A stretch of 64,000 bases of DNA from Boletus sp. NGJ (taxonomy: Eukaryota; Basidiomycota; Agaricomycetes; Boletales; Boletaceae): positions 1,116,001 through 1,180,000 of the forward strand of contig JAGTXK010000219.1 in the NCBI GenBank assembly GCA_019096195.1, read 5' to 3'. The notes under the pieces were generated by a model that saw only the letters and a program-made list of their open reading frames with translations, was not told the origin of the DNA and made no database searches. Shown here piece after piece: positions 24,896 to 37,638 of the stretch. Position 1 is the first letter of the stretch, and each line of letters starts with the position of its first letter. Position numbers and translations under genes: made by a program.

Positions 24896-27800
24896 ATGTC
24901 TTCTTGGTCTGCTTCTGCTTATCCACCTCCGCGGCGCTCTCGTTCTCGCTCTCCAAGGGGTACCTTTCCTCCCCGACCTCCGTTTCCTGACTCCTACGCT
25001 CCAGACTACCGCGGCCCATGGGAGAGTTTTGACAGAGAGAGACCTTGGCCGGACCATGAGAGAGATCGTGTCCCGTACGACCATGCCAGACGCGGGAGGA
25101 GCCGTAGTCCCCCTCCCGACGAAAGTATGACCTGAATTTGTGTCAAATCTTTCGTTGCCTCATCCTCTTGCAGATCGCAAGCGTCGTCGTTCCATGTCAC
25201 CTTACGACCGGGAACGTTATGACCCTCGCCCTCGATACGGTGATGACTTTGGTATTTGTTAAAATTAACTTTAACCCCAAGTTTTAATAAATTTCTTCTT
25301 CCTTTTCCAGATGCTCATTCCCGCACATATGGCTATAGATCACCTCCTCGTGCACAGTTCCCAGCTCCGTACCCCGTTCAACAACCTCCACCATCGCGGC
25401 GAGCGCCAGTTGATCCTCGTACTATGGACCACCCTGCTACATTGAAACAATATGCGGAATGGTTTAGGTATTACTTCCCACAACAAGCGACTGAAGAGGA
25501 CAATGCCGACAAAGCCGCGGAGCAAGAAGCAGGCGATGGGTCCAAGCCTCGCAATGGTATTCGTGCCCGTTGGGAGAGATACAAGAAGGAGTTCATGTCT
25601 ACTCAGGTTCGTACCTCTTTGTCCCAATCGTCAATCGCAGTTCAGATACTCCTCCCAATGGTGATTTATGAGGTGGATTTGACTGAATTCTCGTATTTGT
25701 ATTGTAGTTGCAAACGATGTTTGACCACCACAGGAAGTCTCCTTGGTTTGCGGAGAAGTATGATCCAGCACCGGAGTTTTTAGCGCTCCGCCGTCGCCTT
25801 AGAAAGGACGGGTGGAAAGGTCGTTTGAACACCTTTGTTCAGGACTTGGAGTTGGGCTGCAAATTTGACCCCGACCTGAATGAGCCTGAGTCCGAGTCTA
25901 GTACACAGCACAAGGACTCTGCAGCCTCGGGTGATGTGGGCGAGAATGTGGCACCCACCGAGGAAGTCAAGAATGTCGCAGATGATGACATGCAGTTCAC
26001 TATGGATGCTGAGGAAGATACCGGTGAACATGATGCAAATCGAGTTGAGAATGGGAAAGCGATTACTGAACACAAGCGGAGCAATCGTGGCGAAGAGATA
26101 TCCGTTCCTCCCGAGGGCAACCAAGTCATGATCCGTACTATTCCTCCGGATATTGGTCGACTTAAACTTGAGGAGGTGTGTTCAACGTGGCACTGCCATT
26201 TTACCATCTTTAATTTGTTTTGCAGGCTTGTAGCAAGATTCCGGGATTCATGTATTTAGCATTGGGTGATCCCCTTCAGAAACGCAATTTCTACCGCGCA
26301 GGTTGGATCAAATTCCGTGACGACGCCGACATGACTACCGTGATGAGTGAGCTGACGGATAAAAAGGTGCGTTGCTCAAAACCAGTTCTCCGGCATACTT
26401 AATTTGTGAGTTGCTGTAGATTGAAGGGTTCAAACTACACGTGTCGCATAATATGAAACCCTTTATCAACCGCGTTCGCTATGTCCCCGAAGTCGCAAGC
26501 AGGCCAGACCGCATTGAAAAGGACCTAGCGAATGTGAAGATTTTGGCATCGATCTTAGAAGAAGAATATGCCACGTTGTACAGATCTTCGGCCTCTTCCA
26601 CGGGTGGCGACAGCATGGAAACGGATGGCGGTGTGAGGCCGGAGGGCGTCGGTGTGCAGGCAGACAATGAGGATGATTCAGTGCCAAGAGAAGCTGGATC
26701 TGATGCAGTTGAGCGGCGAATTGAAAAAATTATGGGGGAGTTGCGTGAACAAGGTGTTGATGAGAAGGTGTTGGAGGTGAAGAAGGTGAGCAGAGTTTAT
26801 GTTCATACCGTGAAAACTCCTCATGCTGTCTTGGCGCAAGGCGGTGATTTCTTTGGATTTATATATTGCCTACCTGCGCGCAGCGTACCACACCTGCTAC
26901 TACTGCGCTGTTGTTACAGATCATCTAGAAGAATTACAGCGTAAGTGCCTGAAGCACGTGAGGAAACCTCTGTCAAAGTCACTGCTTGAGGAGGTCAAAG
27001 CAGCGGAAACCGAGAAGGTTGAGAAGGAAAAGATAGAAAAGGAAGAAAAAGAGGCTGAAACCATAGCAACGAAGCCCGCTGAAAGCAGGGACTGGAAGAG
27101 AAATGGTGTGCACCTTTAATACTCTGATGTTCATAACTCATGGCCCAGCCTCCGCAGATGAGCGCTGGCTGGAGTGGTTCGATACAAAGATTGCACTCCT
27201 TATCAATAGAGATGGTGTAGACCCCCGTGACTACGGGGGCAAGAGTTACGACGAGTAAGTGTTCACTATCTCGGCCTCACAACGATACATGTTCATATCT
27301 CGGAAGGGAACTTTCGAAGGCAGTCGAACCCTTCATAAAACAGGAAGACGAAGGACGTTTCAGATGCAAAACGTGCCAAAAGCTGTTCAAGGCCACCTCC
27401 TTTGTCGAGAAGCACATTGCCAACAAGCACCCTGAGCTTGTCAAGCAGCTCGATGAGGTAAGGACAGGTTCCTGAATAAGAGAGGTGTATTGATCTCCGG
27501 CAGGTCCCGTATTTCAACAATTTCGCACTTGACCCTCACCGGATCCAGCCCTTCACGCACCCTCCTCCCATGACAGGCAACAGTCAAGCACCTCCGCAGG
27601 CGTATGGCATTCAGGGCCCGAGTGTTTACATCCCCGAATATGGTCGTCCTAATCTGTTTTATGGTGGTCACCCCGCGGCATATGCACCCCCACCACCGCC
27701 TTACATGGGCGGCGGCTATTGGGACCCTTACGCTTATCATTATCCTCCTGGTTCTTTCCCGCCCCCACCGCCTCCGCGGAGGGACGAAGCTACTACGGCA

Positions 27801-28094
27801 CGTCGTTTGAGTGATCGCATAAGCGGTTATGCACCAGGCTTTGATCAGCCGGTGGAGATTACGGTTCCCGCGGCGGCTGGGCTACCTGCTAAGCCCGTCA
27901 TGGCACTAGATGCACCTCTTAGCGGCCACGAAGCAAATGGTAGAAAAGGCGGCCGCCGTCCAGTAGCGAGCGGTGCACCACCACCGCCTCCGCCGCCTGA
28001 CGCCAAGGAGGATCCGCGGGCTGCGGCGGGTAAGAAAGTTAGCTACCACGACATGGACCTGGTTGCCGAGGGAGATGTTGAGCTGACCTATTGA
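24896..28094 (+). CDS. ARS2: ARS2/SERRATE zinc-finger protein
   Basis: ARS2 links the nuclear cap-binding complex to RNA processing, export or decay. The N-terminus is RS/RD-rich (SRSRSPRG, RRGRSRSPPP). A domain typical of ARS2 follows: TLKQYAEWFRYYFPQQ, KKEFMSTQ, QTMFDHHRKSPWFAEKYDP and DGWKGRLNTFVQDLE. The RRM-like region includes VMIRTIPPDIGRLKLEE and FYRAGWIKFRDDADMTTV, then INRVRYVPEVASRPDRIEKDL. A C2H2 finger, FRCKTCQKLFKATSFVEKHIANKH, precedes the Pro/Gly/Tyr-rich tail (YAPPPPPYMGGGYWDPYAYHY) ending EGDVELTY. At least eight short introns interrupt it. The ATG at 24896 precedes the RS region. This is a clear full-length orthologue. Confidence 0.94.
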
Positions 28095-28411
28095 ATCTTA
28101 GTGTAGCAGCGTAGTACTATTTGAGTGACTGACGTTTTTTTACGACTTGTTTTTATGAAATCTACACTGGTCGTTCCCACTTGCCATGAGGAGTATGGCA
28201 GCTTGTGACAAGAGTGACATTGGAGACCTTCATTTCAAGCCTGGGCGTCGATCGAGGGCTCAGTCAAGAACCGTGACCCTCTCAATCCCCCGCCAAAATA
28301 CTTGACCCATCTCGTCTCCTGGCGAGGCTTTTCCTTTCTCTTATATTTCTCTAATCGCTGTGGCCAAGAGCTTGGTTTCTTGTCGTCACGCCCGAGTCTG
28401 CCTGACCTGTC
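28095..28411. other. ARS2-SSK1 spacer
   Basis: About 317 bp containing the ARS2 3' UTR and the SSK1 promoter and leader. There is a T-rich patch near 28134-28152 and CT-rich sequence before the start codon. No gene is visible. Confidence 0.5.
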
Positions 28412-31400
28412 ATGACCGGGGCAAAACAGGTCTTTGCTCCTCGTTATCCTCTCTCACATGATGATCCTGCACTCACTCCCGACCTTGGCGGTCCAAGCAA
28501 GTTTGCTGTCACCTGGCCTGCCGAGCCCTCTCCACCTATCCAGCCACCTCCTGGCCATCCCGTCGAACGGTCCGCTGTCCTGAGCTCTTCTGAGGCAGAC
28601 TCCGATCTTTCAGAAAGGGAACTTTCGTCCATCGATAAGCTCTCTCAGGCCGAGCTCTCTGATGATTGTGACGCCTCTCCAAACCACCGCAGGTGTTTTC
28701 AGCAGCAGTTTGGAGTCCCGAACACGCACGACGGGTGTTCTGATATTCCCCGCCCATCACGCACCTTCCCAGCACCTTTGCCTTCTCAGCTTGAGCACCT
28801 TCAGAATCCTCGCAGGACTCAGGAAACGCTTCCGCTCCCAACAGGTGCCCCCATCACGCCCAACCCGTTTGACGGCTCGCGTTTCCACGAGCTTTCATTA
28901 GAGCTGGCAGACTCCGTAGAGATGGTCGTCCAGACACTTTTACAGATATCCCCCGCTCAGATCCTTGACCCTGCCAAGGAACAATATGCGGCCTGCTCGC
29001 TATCGGTACCAACCTCTTCCGTGTCTGCGGTACTCACCACGATGAAGAACCTCAATTTTGTGTCTGCCAACATGCCAGAATTATGTACACGGAGCGGGCG
29101 TACTATTCCGCAGGCTGAAAATGATGCACCGGTTCCATTACCCGCAACACGCACCCTGGTCACCCACTCCGACTTCGATGTCGGAGAAATGCTGCAAGGC
29201 GTGGGCGACGCCCTGAGTGGATGCGCTGCGCAGAGAGGTGTGGACCTTGTGCTTTTCCATGCGGATGTTGGTTTGAGACACGTCGCTGTCCGTGGCGAGG
29301 AATTTGGGCTTTCCAACACTTTGACGCATGTGAGCAAGCTCAATGGTGGGGCGGAGTAGTATCATTCTGACAGTTTCGAAGGTTATTCGCCAAGTTCTAC
29401 ACACTGCCCGCCGAGGCGACGCGATCGACGTTGAATTGTCCATTAAACCGATCTTGGATGGTTCGCCAGATTCGCCAGTTGAAACTGAGAGCAGGCGCGC
29501 TCAAAACAGGAGGAGTTCCTACATGTCGAACATTGAAGATGGGCACGTTCGTTGCACATTTCGGATCAACCATTATTTCACCCAGGACACGCTTGCTCCT
29601 ACCGTCGCTGATCCTTCTTTGGCCCGACCCATGCCCAATTTCAGATCCCCTTTGCTACAGCAACTGTGTTCACGCACAGGTGCCTCCTTCGCCTGCGATC
29701 TGCCTGCTCGGGAGTCACTTTCAGGTCGAGCGTGCGAGTTAGTATTCCCCTTGGAATCTGGATCCTCTGCTGCCATCAGTGCCAGAACCACGCCTGTGTT
29801 AGAGTATAGTTCGCCGCTACTCTGTGGGGCCCGGATAACTAAAGAGCCGACTTTGGAGGAATTGGTCCAGTTTTCGGAAACACTACGAGGCAAGAGGGCG
29901 ACCTTGTACGCGAAGGAGAGCAGTGCGTTTGCCCACCATTTGACGAGCTATCTCACTACGTGGGGTATGGATGTCAGCCACGTTTCGCCAGAATCTGATG
30001 CAGATGGTCATCAATGCGTCTCTGAAAAGGATTTGACTTCCGACAATCCACTGTCGACCAAACCTCGCCACTGGAGCTTTACAGACAACATCTCCCACGA
30101 GAATTCTAGTATGTCATCCAATGGGACTTGCCGAGTTCCATCGTCGGGGACTTTCATTTTCATTGATGACGACGTGACGGTTCTGCGTGAGAGGATACAA
30201 AAGGACCGTGCTGAGCAACTCCCTCTCCCACCCGCCGTACATTCACGAGGCAAACGACCGTCCCTAGCCGCTCATCACCGACCCAAGTCCTCCCCGCAGA
30301 TAGCCAGAGCGTTGGGTTATGGATCTCCCACTGGCGCGCAAGCAACGTCTGCACATGTTATCGTGCATTTCACCAGTCTAGCAAACTACAGGGCTGTCAA
30401 GGACATCGTTCAAACTGACCTCGCTCTTTCGGTAGACGCATTTGCCAAGCCACCTTTGGACATCATGATTATCCCGAAACCAGCGGGGCCGCGTCGGTTC
30501 TTGACTGCCCTCCACACGGCGGTGACGAAGCCCGTCGTCGATCCTCTCTTTGCTCCTATTGCGAGCTCCCCGACGAGTCCAGGGATCCACAATCCACCCT
30601 TTTTCAACCATGGGCAAACTCCTCCAAAGTCTCCTCCCTCACGACCTGCTTACTCTCCTCGCTCTGATCGTGCTGTCAAGTCACCGAGGGAAGTGATAGG
30701 CGAGCCACATGCTCTGCATCCACCGTCTCCGCTTGCCATCTCGGATACGGCGGAGTACTTTCCTGATGGCTCCATGAAACTTGGCATGTCACCCGCTTCT
30801 GGACTCGTCATCTCCAGCCCAGATGGTCAACCCGCTGGTATCGTGTTTCAACCGAGAGCTAAAGGGGCCAAGTCGCCTGGAGTAACCGGCTCTGTTGAAG
30901 TGCCAAAGGCGCAATTCCTTATTCCTACACCAGACAGGGTGCGCCGACCAGGTTCACGCCGACCGTCAAGCAGTGAGGACAAGAACCCAGCTCAACAGAT
31001 TGTTTCCTTTTCTGCACTCCACACTCAGGGACCCAGCGCACCTACCCCCCATCGCCAAGATTCATTACCGAGTCCTGATGCTCAGACTTGTACGGCCAGT
31101 TCTGCTGCAAAAGTGAAGGCTCGGAAACCATCTGTATTGGCCGATGACGTTGGTCCTTCTCCTCCTCCATCATGGAAGAGTCCAGCTGATGCGAGGAAGA
31201 CATCATCGCCACCAGGGTCGCCCAATGTTCCTGATCCGCCTACAAATTCTTTTACGAGGCGACCCTCCAGACGGGTACATGATCAGAAGCCTTCGACACC
31301 ACCTGCCATGCCCACAAAGGTAGGGAAGGGAGTGACCGACACGAACATCGTTCCACCAATCAGCGTCCTTATCGTTGACGGCACGTAGCATTAACTTTCG

Positions 31401-32281
31401 CTGCGAGTTAGGCTAATCTGTCGAGTCAGATAACCCCATCAATCAGACGATTCTGTCAACATTTATGCGAAAAAAGAAAATCAAGTATGACGTTGCAAAG
31501 AACGGAGAGGAGGCTGTACAAAAATGGCGTAGTGGGGGTTTCCATCTTATTCTGGTGAGCTTGAACTGAGAGACAAGTTTACAATTCCCTGACGAGGCTA
31601 TAGATGGACATTCAAATGCCTGTCATGGATGGAATTCAGGCAACAAAGGAAATCCGACAACTGGAAGCTGCTGCATGCACTCCGTCGACCCCTCAGTCTG
31701 ACAGCAGTGCTCGTACACCTTCTGATATCGCCTCATCCGAGTCGCGTACATCGACATCGACATCGCCCTATCGCTCTTCGGTCATCATCGTTGCACTAAC
31801 AGCATCTTCCCTTCAAAGCGACCGAGTTGCGGCTCTCGCAGCAGGATGCAATGACTTTCTAACAAAGCCTGTGTCATTGCAATGGCTCAACAATAAAATC
31901 ATCGAATGGGGCTCCATCAAAGCACTGCAAATGTGGGCCGACTTGCGTCCGGAAGCTGCAAAGTCGATTTCAACGGAGCAAAACACACAAGCTCAGGCTG
32001 TCGCTCGTCGTTTACATGTGCCTGAAGGGAGGGCTACACCGATGAATCACTCTCCCAGTCGCTCGTCGTCCACCGGAAAGACGGATGCGCATTACGAAGG
32101 CGTGCCCCTCGTTGTATCTTCGAGCGTGTTACCCCCGTCGGAGAAACTGGACGCGCTGCTGAAACTCAGTGAAAACCTCTCGACACCTTCGACGAGTAAT
32201 GGACCAGATCCAGCTAATAAGCACGAAGGAGCAACCACGTCAAGTAAACAACCTATACCCTCTTTTGGAGCGATTTACTGA
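28412..32281 (+). CDS. SSK1: SSK1-type response regulator of the HOG pathway
   Basis: Ssk1 receives phosphate from an Hpt protein and controls the MAP3K of the stress (HOG) pathway. The long N-terminal part contains a conserved Ssk1 segment (VLFHADVGLRHVAVRGEEFG, then LTHVIRQVLHTARRGDAID, spliced at about 29329-29380). A Ser/Pro-rich linker follows. The C-terminal receiver domain reads ISVLIVDDNPINQTILSTFM. The acidic pair DD is formed across a GC-AG intron (31381-31429). The phospho-acceptor Asp lies in LILMDIQMPVMDG, across the third intron. The conserved Thr is in ALTAS and the Lys in FLTKPVSL. A roughly 45-residue Ser/Thr insertion sits between EIRQLE and SVIIVALTAS. The protein is long (about 1,200 residues), as in other fungi. 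Confidence 0.92.
31381..31429 (+). other. GC-AG intron in the SSK1 receiver domain
   Basis: The exon ends GTTGACG. The intron begins GCACGTAGC, contains GGCTAATC as a likely branch site, and ends GAGTCAG. Joining gives GAC GAT AAC (DDN), the invariant acidic pocket. The nearest GT donor, four bases on, would create an immediate stop. Confidence 0.8.
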
Positions 32282-33238
32282 TGCTTATCATCCATCAGGC
32301 CCAGTGGTTGAGGCATCGACGATCATAGGTGCAAAAAACTTGATTTGTTCAGTGTTCAATGTCGCTGATGACAGTTCCAGACAGTCCAGACAAACGGTCG
32401 CCACTGGCTGAGGGGCTAGGTTGCGCCACGGACGGCATCTCTACGTCGCCCGGTAAGTCTCAAGTATTCGTGCGAAATCACGCCCATGAGGGTTGTCATA
32501 GAACCAAGAGAGCGCGCTGGAACCGCGGGGGCCGACGCCGGAATTCCTCCGGGCAATTCTCCGCTGAACTCAGGTGGCCAAAACGAGCCGGGTGAGATCC
32601 CTTGACGGTGGTGGGCGACCTTCGGAATGCTTGTCTGGATGATCAAACCGCTATTCATACCCTTGAATCTGAAGGTCGCCGAGATCTTCCGCAAATTCTT
32701 CTAAGCTCACTATGGTACATTGTGCTAGTCTTATTCGTTAGTTTCATTTTGGGGTTTATGTTGTCTGGATTTGGGATTTATCGATATGTTTGTTCACACG
32801 GTATTCACAACTGGTTTTGCTGATGGTTATAGGAATTTTTTTTTACGTGGGATAGCTGGGACAATGGACAACACATGTTTTTCGACGCGGATACGTATTA
32901 TTTACCACATGACGATTGCACGTGTGTGTTGCGAAAAGGAGAAGAATTTGCGCACGATAACCAGTCGAGGGAGGCGGAATTGTTTTTGTTGGACAAGAGA
33001 AATAACGACTAATCCAAGGTTCGCGGCTAATGGGGCCGATGGGATGCCGGAAGAGATGCCGGATTGCCGAGGTTGTGGGAAGATCGGAGTCGAAGATACA
33101 AGGTTCACTCCGCTGGACGGGCACACTCCGCGACCTGGGCGCCTCCCACCCGCTTATTTCCCTACCGCTCCTCGTTTCTCAAGTCTTCGTGCTCGCCGTT
33201 CTCTCAGAACGAACGAACGCTCCCCACAGTGTCCAGCG
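32282..33238. other. Long spacer and leader upstream of the JmjC gene
   Basis: About 960 bp between SSK1 and the JmjC gene. The frame of the JmjC start is open upstream as far as 32771, with further ATGs (for example at 33044), but that sequence lacks conserved features. It is more likely leader with upstream ATGs than coding. A T-rich segment lies at 32740-32840. No independent gene is supported. Confidence 0.45.
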
Positions 33239-36200
33239 ATGAATGGCATGCACGACAAGCGCACCTCCATCAGCCAACTTCTCAACCCTTCCTCCGACTC
33301 CTCTGCTTACCCCCATCCAACTCACCTCCCAACTCTCCCGTCCTCTCCTGGTGTTCCCCAGTACCAACATCCTCAGCATCCTCCACATGGTCCCTATTCC
33401 CAGCAACCAGATTCTGGTTCTTCCTTCCATCTTCGCGCCGCCAGCTGGGAGCCTGTAAATGATGATCCAAATGCACCGAAACGCAGGCCTGACGCCGGGC
33501 CGCCCACCGGTCGATCGTATCCAATGCCACCTCATATGTATGCTGAGATGAACGGAGACATGTCACAGAGGCAGCCAAGGCCCAGGATGGACGAGCATGG
33601 CAACTTTGCAATGCCAACAGGTCCATGGCCTTCGCAGCCCGACGTTTCAAGTCTCCCCTATGGATCCCCGATCGTGGCACCAATGTACTCTGACGAGCGG
33701 ACTTGTGAGCGAACCTCTATTTTGCATGTACTCGTGTTCCTAAGTCCAAAAGCGTCCTCCCTAGCAATATCAGGCGACTATCCTCAAAACAGTCAGTGCG
33801 CGTTCAGTCAGGCGCTTGGCACCTTTAACTGACTCGCCGTTTTGCCCTTTGTGAACAGATCAATACAACCATGCTCAACAAGAGCATCATCCACAGCCTA
33901 TTCACCCACATCACGCATGTAATTGTTATTTCTGCATTATCCCCTCATCCCCTTTTGGGTCTTCGCTTTACAAAATACTGAAAGAACCTTCGTTCATCTA
34001 GCGGCGCGCTTCACTGGACCGATCGCAGGGCAGCCTGTATTTGAAGTCGGTGCATTGATGCCCGCACCTCCCACGATGTTTTCCGCGATGCTGTACCAAC
34101 ATCCACCACTCCCACCACCCCCACCACCCCAGGTGCAGAAGCGTCCATCATCAGAAATTGAGGAGCCACTTTCACAGAAATCGAAGAAGGCCAAAAAGGC
34201 GAAACCTACAGATGGAAATGGTGCGAGTCCCTCTTCACGTCCCGAGTATCTTTTCCTTACCCTGCTGAAGCATCCTCCAAACGTGGTTATAACGCCAGGA
34301 AAAGAAGCGAAGCAGCACAGATTGCTGCTCAAAATGGTTAGTTTTCGGTCCTCTAGATCAGGACCCGCGTTCATTTCCATGTAGCGCAACTTATGCCAAC
34401 TGTCTCCTACACGTCAACATCTGCTGATAAGGGCAAAGAAAAGGCTGGCGAAGGTTGGTTTCTCCACCGATATTCTACTACTATTCGCCTAAATGTGGCC
34501 CCCGTGGGGGTATCTTCCCGACAGAGAATGGAGGGCAAGGGAACGAAGCCTCTCCTCCACTTCATCCTGAACTCCAATTCGCTCGTTGCATGTCAAATCG
34601 ATACAGATCGGAACAATTCCCGCGGTGTGTTTCCTGCACGCGTCGCTGGGCCGGTGATACATGCCGGTTCCAAGGCATCCGCTTCTTTCTCAAAGACGGT
34701 CAGCGGAATATCGTGGGTATCAGCTTCGTGGAGAATCAGCGGCCGGATGCTCCAAGTATGAACTTCCCTGTTCAGTGGAATGTTCCGCTAACCGAGCAAC
34801 ATATTCGGCGAACGAAGGTAGTTCAGTAATCTGATTTGCCCCTTTCTTTGGCTCACAACGTAACTCAGCGAACAATTGCAAATGCTTTGTTACCCACACT
34901 TCGTCAAGAGCTAGATCATCTGGCTTACCCCGAAATCATACGGCGGACGAGGGAGAGTGAAGTTCGTGCCACATGTGGTAGGTTTTATTAGTGATTCAGC
35001 TTGTTGAAACAAAGTGTTTTAATGGATGCATATTTTTAGACACTTGCATGACTTCGATATTCTCGTGCAGTTGGATGTGTCGATTGTGTGGCCGCGAAGC
35101 ATGCGCTGAATGTTTTGAACAGGTCAAAGAGCTGACTGAAGATAAGCCCGGCGCGACGCAGGCAGAGATCGCGGCTCTGCAAGCTAGACGAGAAAAACAC
35201 GCCCACACAAACCCGTTTTTCCTCTCCTGCACGCGCAGAAACGAGCATCATGCGAAAGATTTCTCTCCCATGTCACGATTCTGCAAATCTGAACTTGCAC
35301 AAGCCATCAAGGACATGGAGGTACTCCTGACGGTGCCGGATCCTGACGATACTCCTGTTGTTGGCGTCATTGACCCCGCTCTTCAAAATGGACGATCCGG
35401 ACCAAACTCGGGCACAGGTGCGGTTTCAAACGGAGCCATTGTGGATTCATCGAACTCCGACATCCCCCCTTCTACCCTTGGGGAAGCGACACAGGTTCCT
35501 CCAGCCGGCGACGTGGAGGCCCAAACGCAGCCTCCGCCTCATGATATTTCAACGGAGTCACTAGAAACTCCCTTCCATCCCACAATCACTATCCCGGACT
35601 CGGAGCTCACAGAGGACATGTTCAGGCCTCTTTGGTGCAAGGGAGATCCTTTGGTTGTCACTGGTCTCCTTCCAAAATTCCAGATTCAATGGACGCCTGA
35701 ATATTTCCTGCAGAAATACAACTCCCAAAGTTGCCTCATACTCGAATGTCAATCTGATGTGAACAAACGAGTCACTGTTGGCGAATTCTTCTCGTGGTTC
35801 GGAAAGTACGAAGGCCGAGTTGAGTGTTGGAAATTGAAGGCGAGTTCCAGTAAGTGTATGCGACCGGTGACGCTAAATGTGCTTCCTAGGATTGGCCACC
35901 ATCAACTGATTTCAAAACTGCTTTTCCCGAGCTCTTTGAGGACTTTAACAAGGCTGTACCAGTCCCTGGTTACGTCCGCCGAGACGGAGCACTCAATATC
36001 GCTTCACATTTCCCGAGCAATACCGTTGCACCAGACCTCGGTACGCCGTGATCAGGGGTTTCGAGCGCGCGAAGAGCTAACGAATTACACAGGTCCTAAG
36101 ATGTATAATGCGATGGCATCCTTCGAGTCTGCAGGCAGCAAGGGGTCGACCCGACTGCACATGGATATGGCGGATGCTGTCAACATCATGACTTATGCAA

Positions 36201-36708
36201 CCCCCACCCCAGACGGGAAATCCGGTTGTGCTGCCTGGGATCTCTTCCGTGCATGTGATGCAGATAAATTGCGTCTCTTCCTCCGGAGAAAGTTCAAAGG
36301 GTCGTATCAGCATGATCCCATACACTCGCAACAATTTTACCTTGACAGTGCGCTGAGGAAGGAACTCTTTGACCTTTACGGGATTAGGAGCCATAGGATA
36401 TATCAGAAACCGGGAGAGGCTGTGTTTATACCTGCGGGGTGTGCACATCAAGTAAGCTCGGTTCGATGTTGCATGTGTTGACAGTGAACTCAGTCGTACC
36501 TTAGGTTTGCAACCTTGCAGATTGTGTCAAGGTTGCGGTCGACTTCGTTAGCCCTGAGAACATCGCGCGCTGCGAGAAACTTACCAAAGAATTTAGAGAG
36601 CAGAACCAGTCGATGGTGTGGAAGGAAGATGTCCTTCAACTCCGTACGATGATGTGGTTCGCTTGGTTATCTTGCTGTCGTCAAGAGAAGGAGATGAACG
36701 AGACCTAG
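33239..36708 (+). CDS. KDM3: JmjC histone demethylase of the KDM3/JMJD1 type
   Basis: A predicted Fe(II)/2-oxoglutarate demethylase of histone H3 lysine 9. It starts MNGMHDKRTSISQLLNP, a fungal N-terminal motif, followed by a Pro/His-rich disordered region. A zinc-binding cysteine cluster comes next: CDTCMTSIFSCSWMCRLCGREACAECF. Then MFRPLWCKGDPLVVTGL leads into the JmjC domain. The iron ligands are in STRLHMDMADAVNIM (His and Asp) and PAGCAHQV (His). The hallmark DMADAVNIM is specific to KDM3. The C-terminus reads CVKVAVDFVSPENI and stops at 36706-36708. Several introns are needed (33703-33770, 33921-34000, near 34340, 35870, 36040, 36452-36505). Alternative upstream ATGs exist in frame. Confidence 0.87.
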
Positions 36709-37638
36709 GAGAGATCCACATGGCGGTGAGCTATCGCGCTGTAGGTTAATGGGATCAGAGGAGCTATTTTATGGCAAGTATGGATAATGTAGAGGTGGAA
36801 CCTCCCAACTACTCTGCACAGATTGTGTACATGTTTTTTTTTTGCTTTCGAGCTCGTGCTCTCAATGCATATCTTCATGGCGATTTAGAACTAGGTGCGG
36901 AGCGGTGTCAGCTCCCAGAATACGCACCCGAGCCTTGTCTCGCAAACGATGCGGAAATTGCTCACGAAGCCCCCGGACTCGTTCAGAATTGGCCCCGCTT
37001 TGGTCCCAATCGGTGCGTCGTTATTCCTCGCGCAGACTGTACCGCTCACGCCCCATTTTCGGGCTTACCATGGTTATCGCCTCCGTCCCGAAGGCTTGTG
37101 TAGCAGAGAATCTGGCAGACGAGTTCCATGCGGGAGAATCACGAACGACACAGTGACCGCGCTGGATTACTGCATCCCGGCATCCGATTCGTGCGTGGAT
37201 CCCCTTTTGCTCCTGAATGGATTACCCCCGGGCTGCGAATTCCCCGCCATCGACTGCGCTTTGCAGTATATACCTTTTGATCATTCATCGCCCTAGCGGA
37301 TTGTAAAAGCCCCTGTCTGAGGTAGGGGTCTTCTTGGAGAATGCTCCTAACCATCGGCACAGAGAAAGAACGGACGTGCATCTGTAGAGTGTCATGTTTA
37401 TCCTTCTATGAATTGTCACAACGTTGGTGTGTGCAATGGCACGAGCCAGACTTGGTCGTATTTGTGCAGTCGTTCTCACTCTCGACATGATAATCTCTCG
37501 TCCATGGTCAGATGTCGACCATATCAATTAGCACCGACGGCCGTATTCGCCATCGGGGCTGCGCTGCTGCCCCTTCACGTCGCCCCTAAATCCTGGACCC
37601 GGTTCAACAACGCTCGTCTTCTGCCCCACACCCTTGCC
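36709..37638. other. Spacer with a weak open frame
   Basis: About 930 bp. One plus-strand frame (36895-37296) contains hydrophobic segments such as RIGPALVPIGASLFLAQT but matches no family I recognise. Competing frames overlap it. From 37504 the frame of the next gene is open with an additional ATG, which could give a hydrophobic N-terminal extension (LAPTAVFAIGAALLPLHVA). Confidence 0.4.

Noticed and set aside
32771-33238. N-terminal extension of the JmjC protein
   Set aside because: The frame is open, but the sequence is Cys/Arg-rich noise. The conserved motif MNGMHDKRTSISQLLNP begins at 33239.
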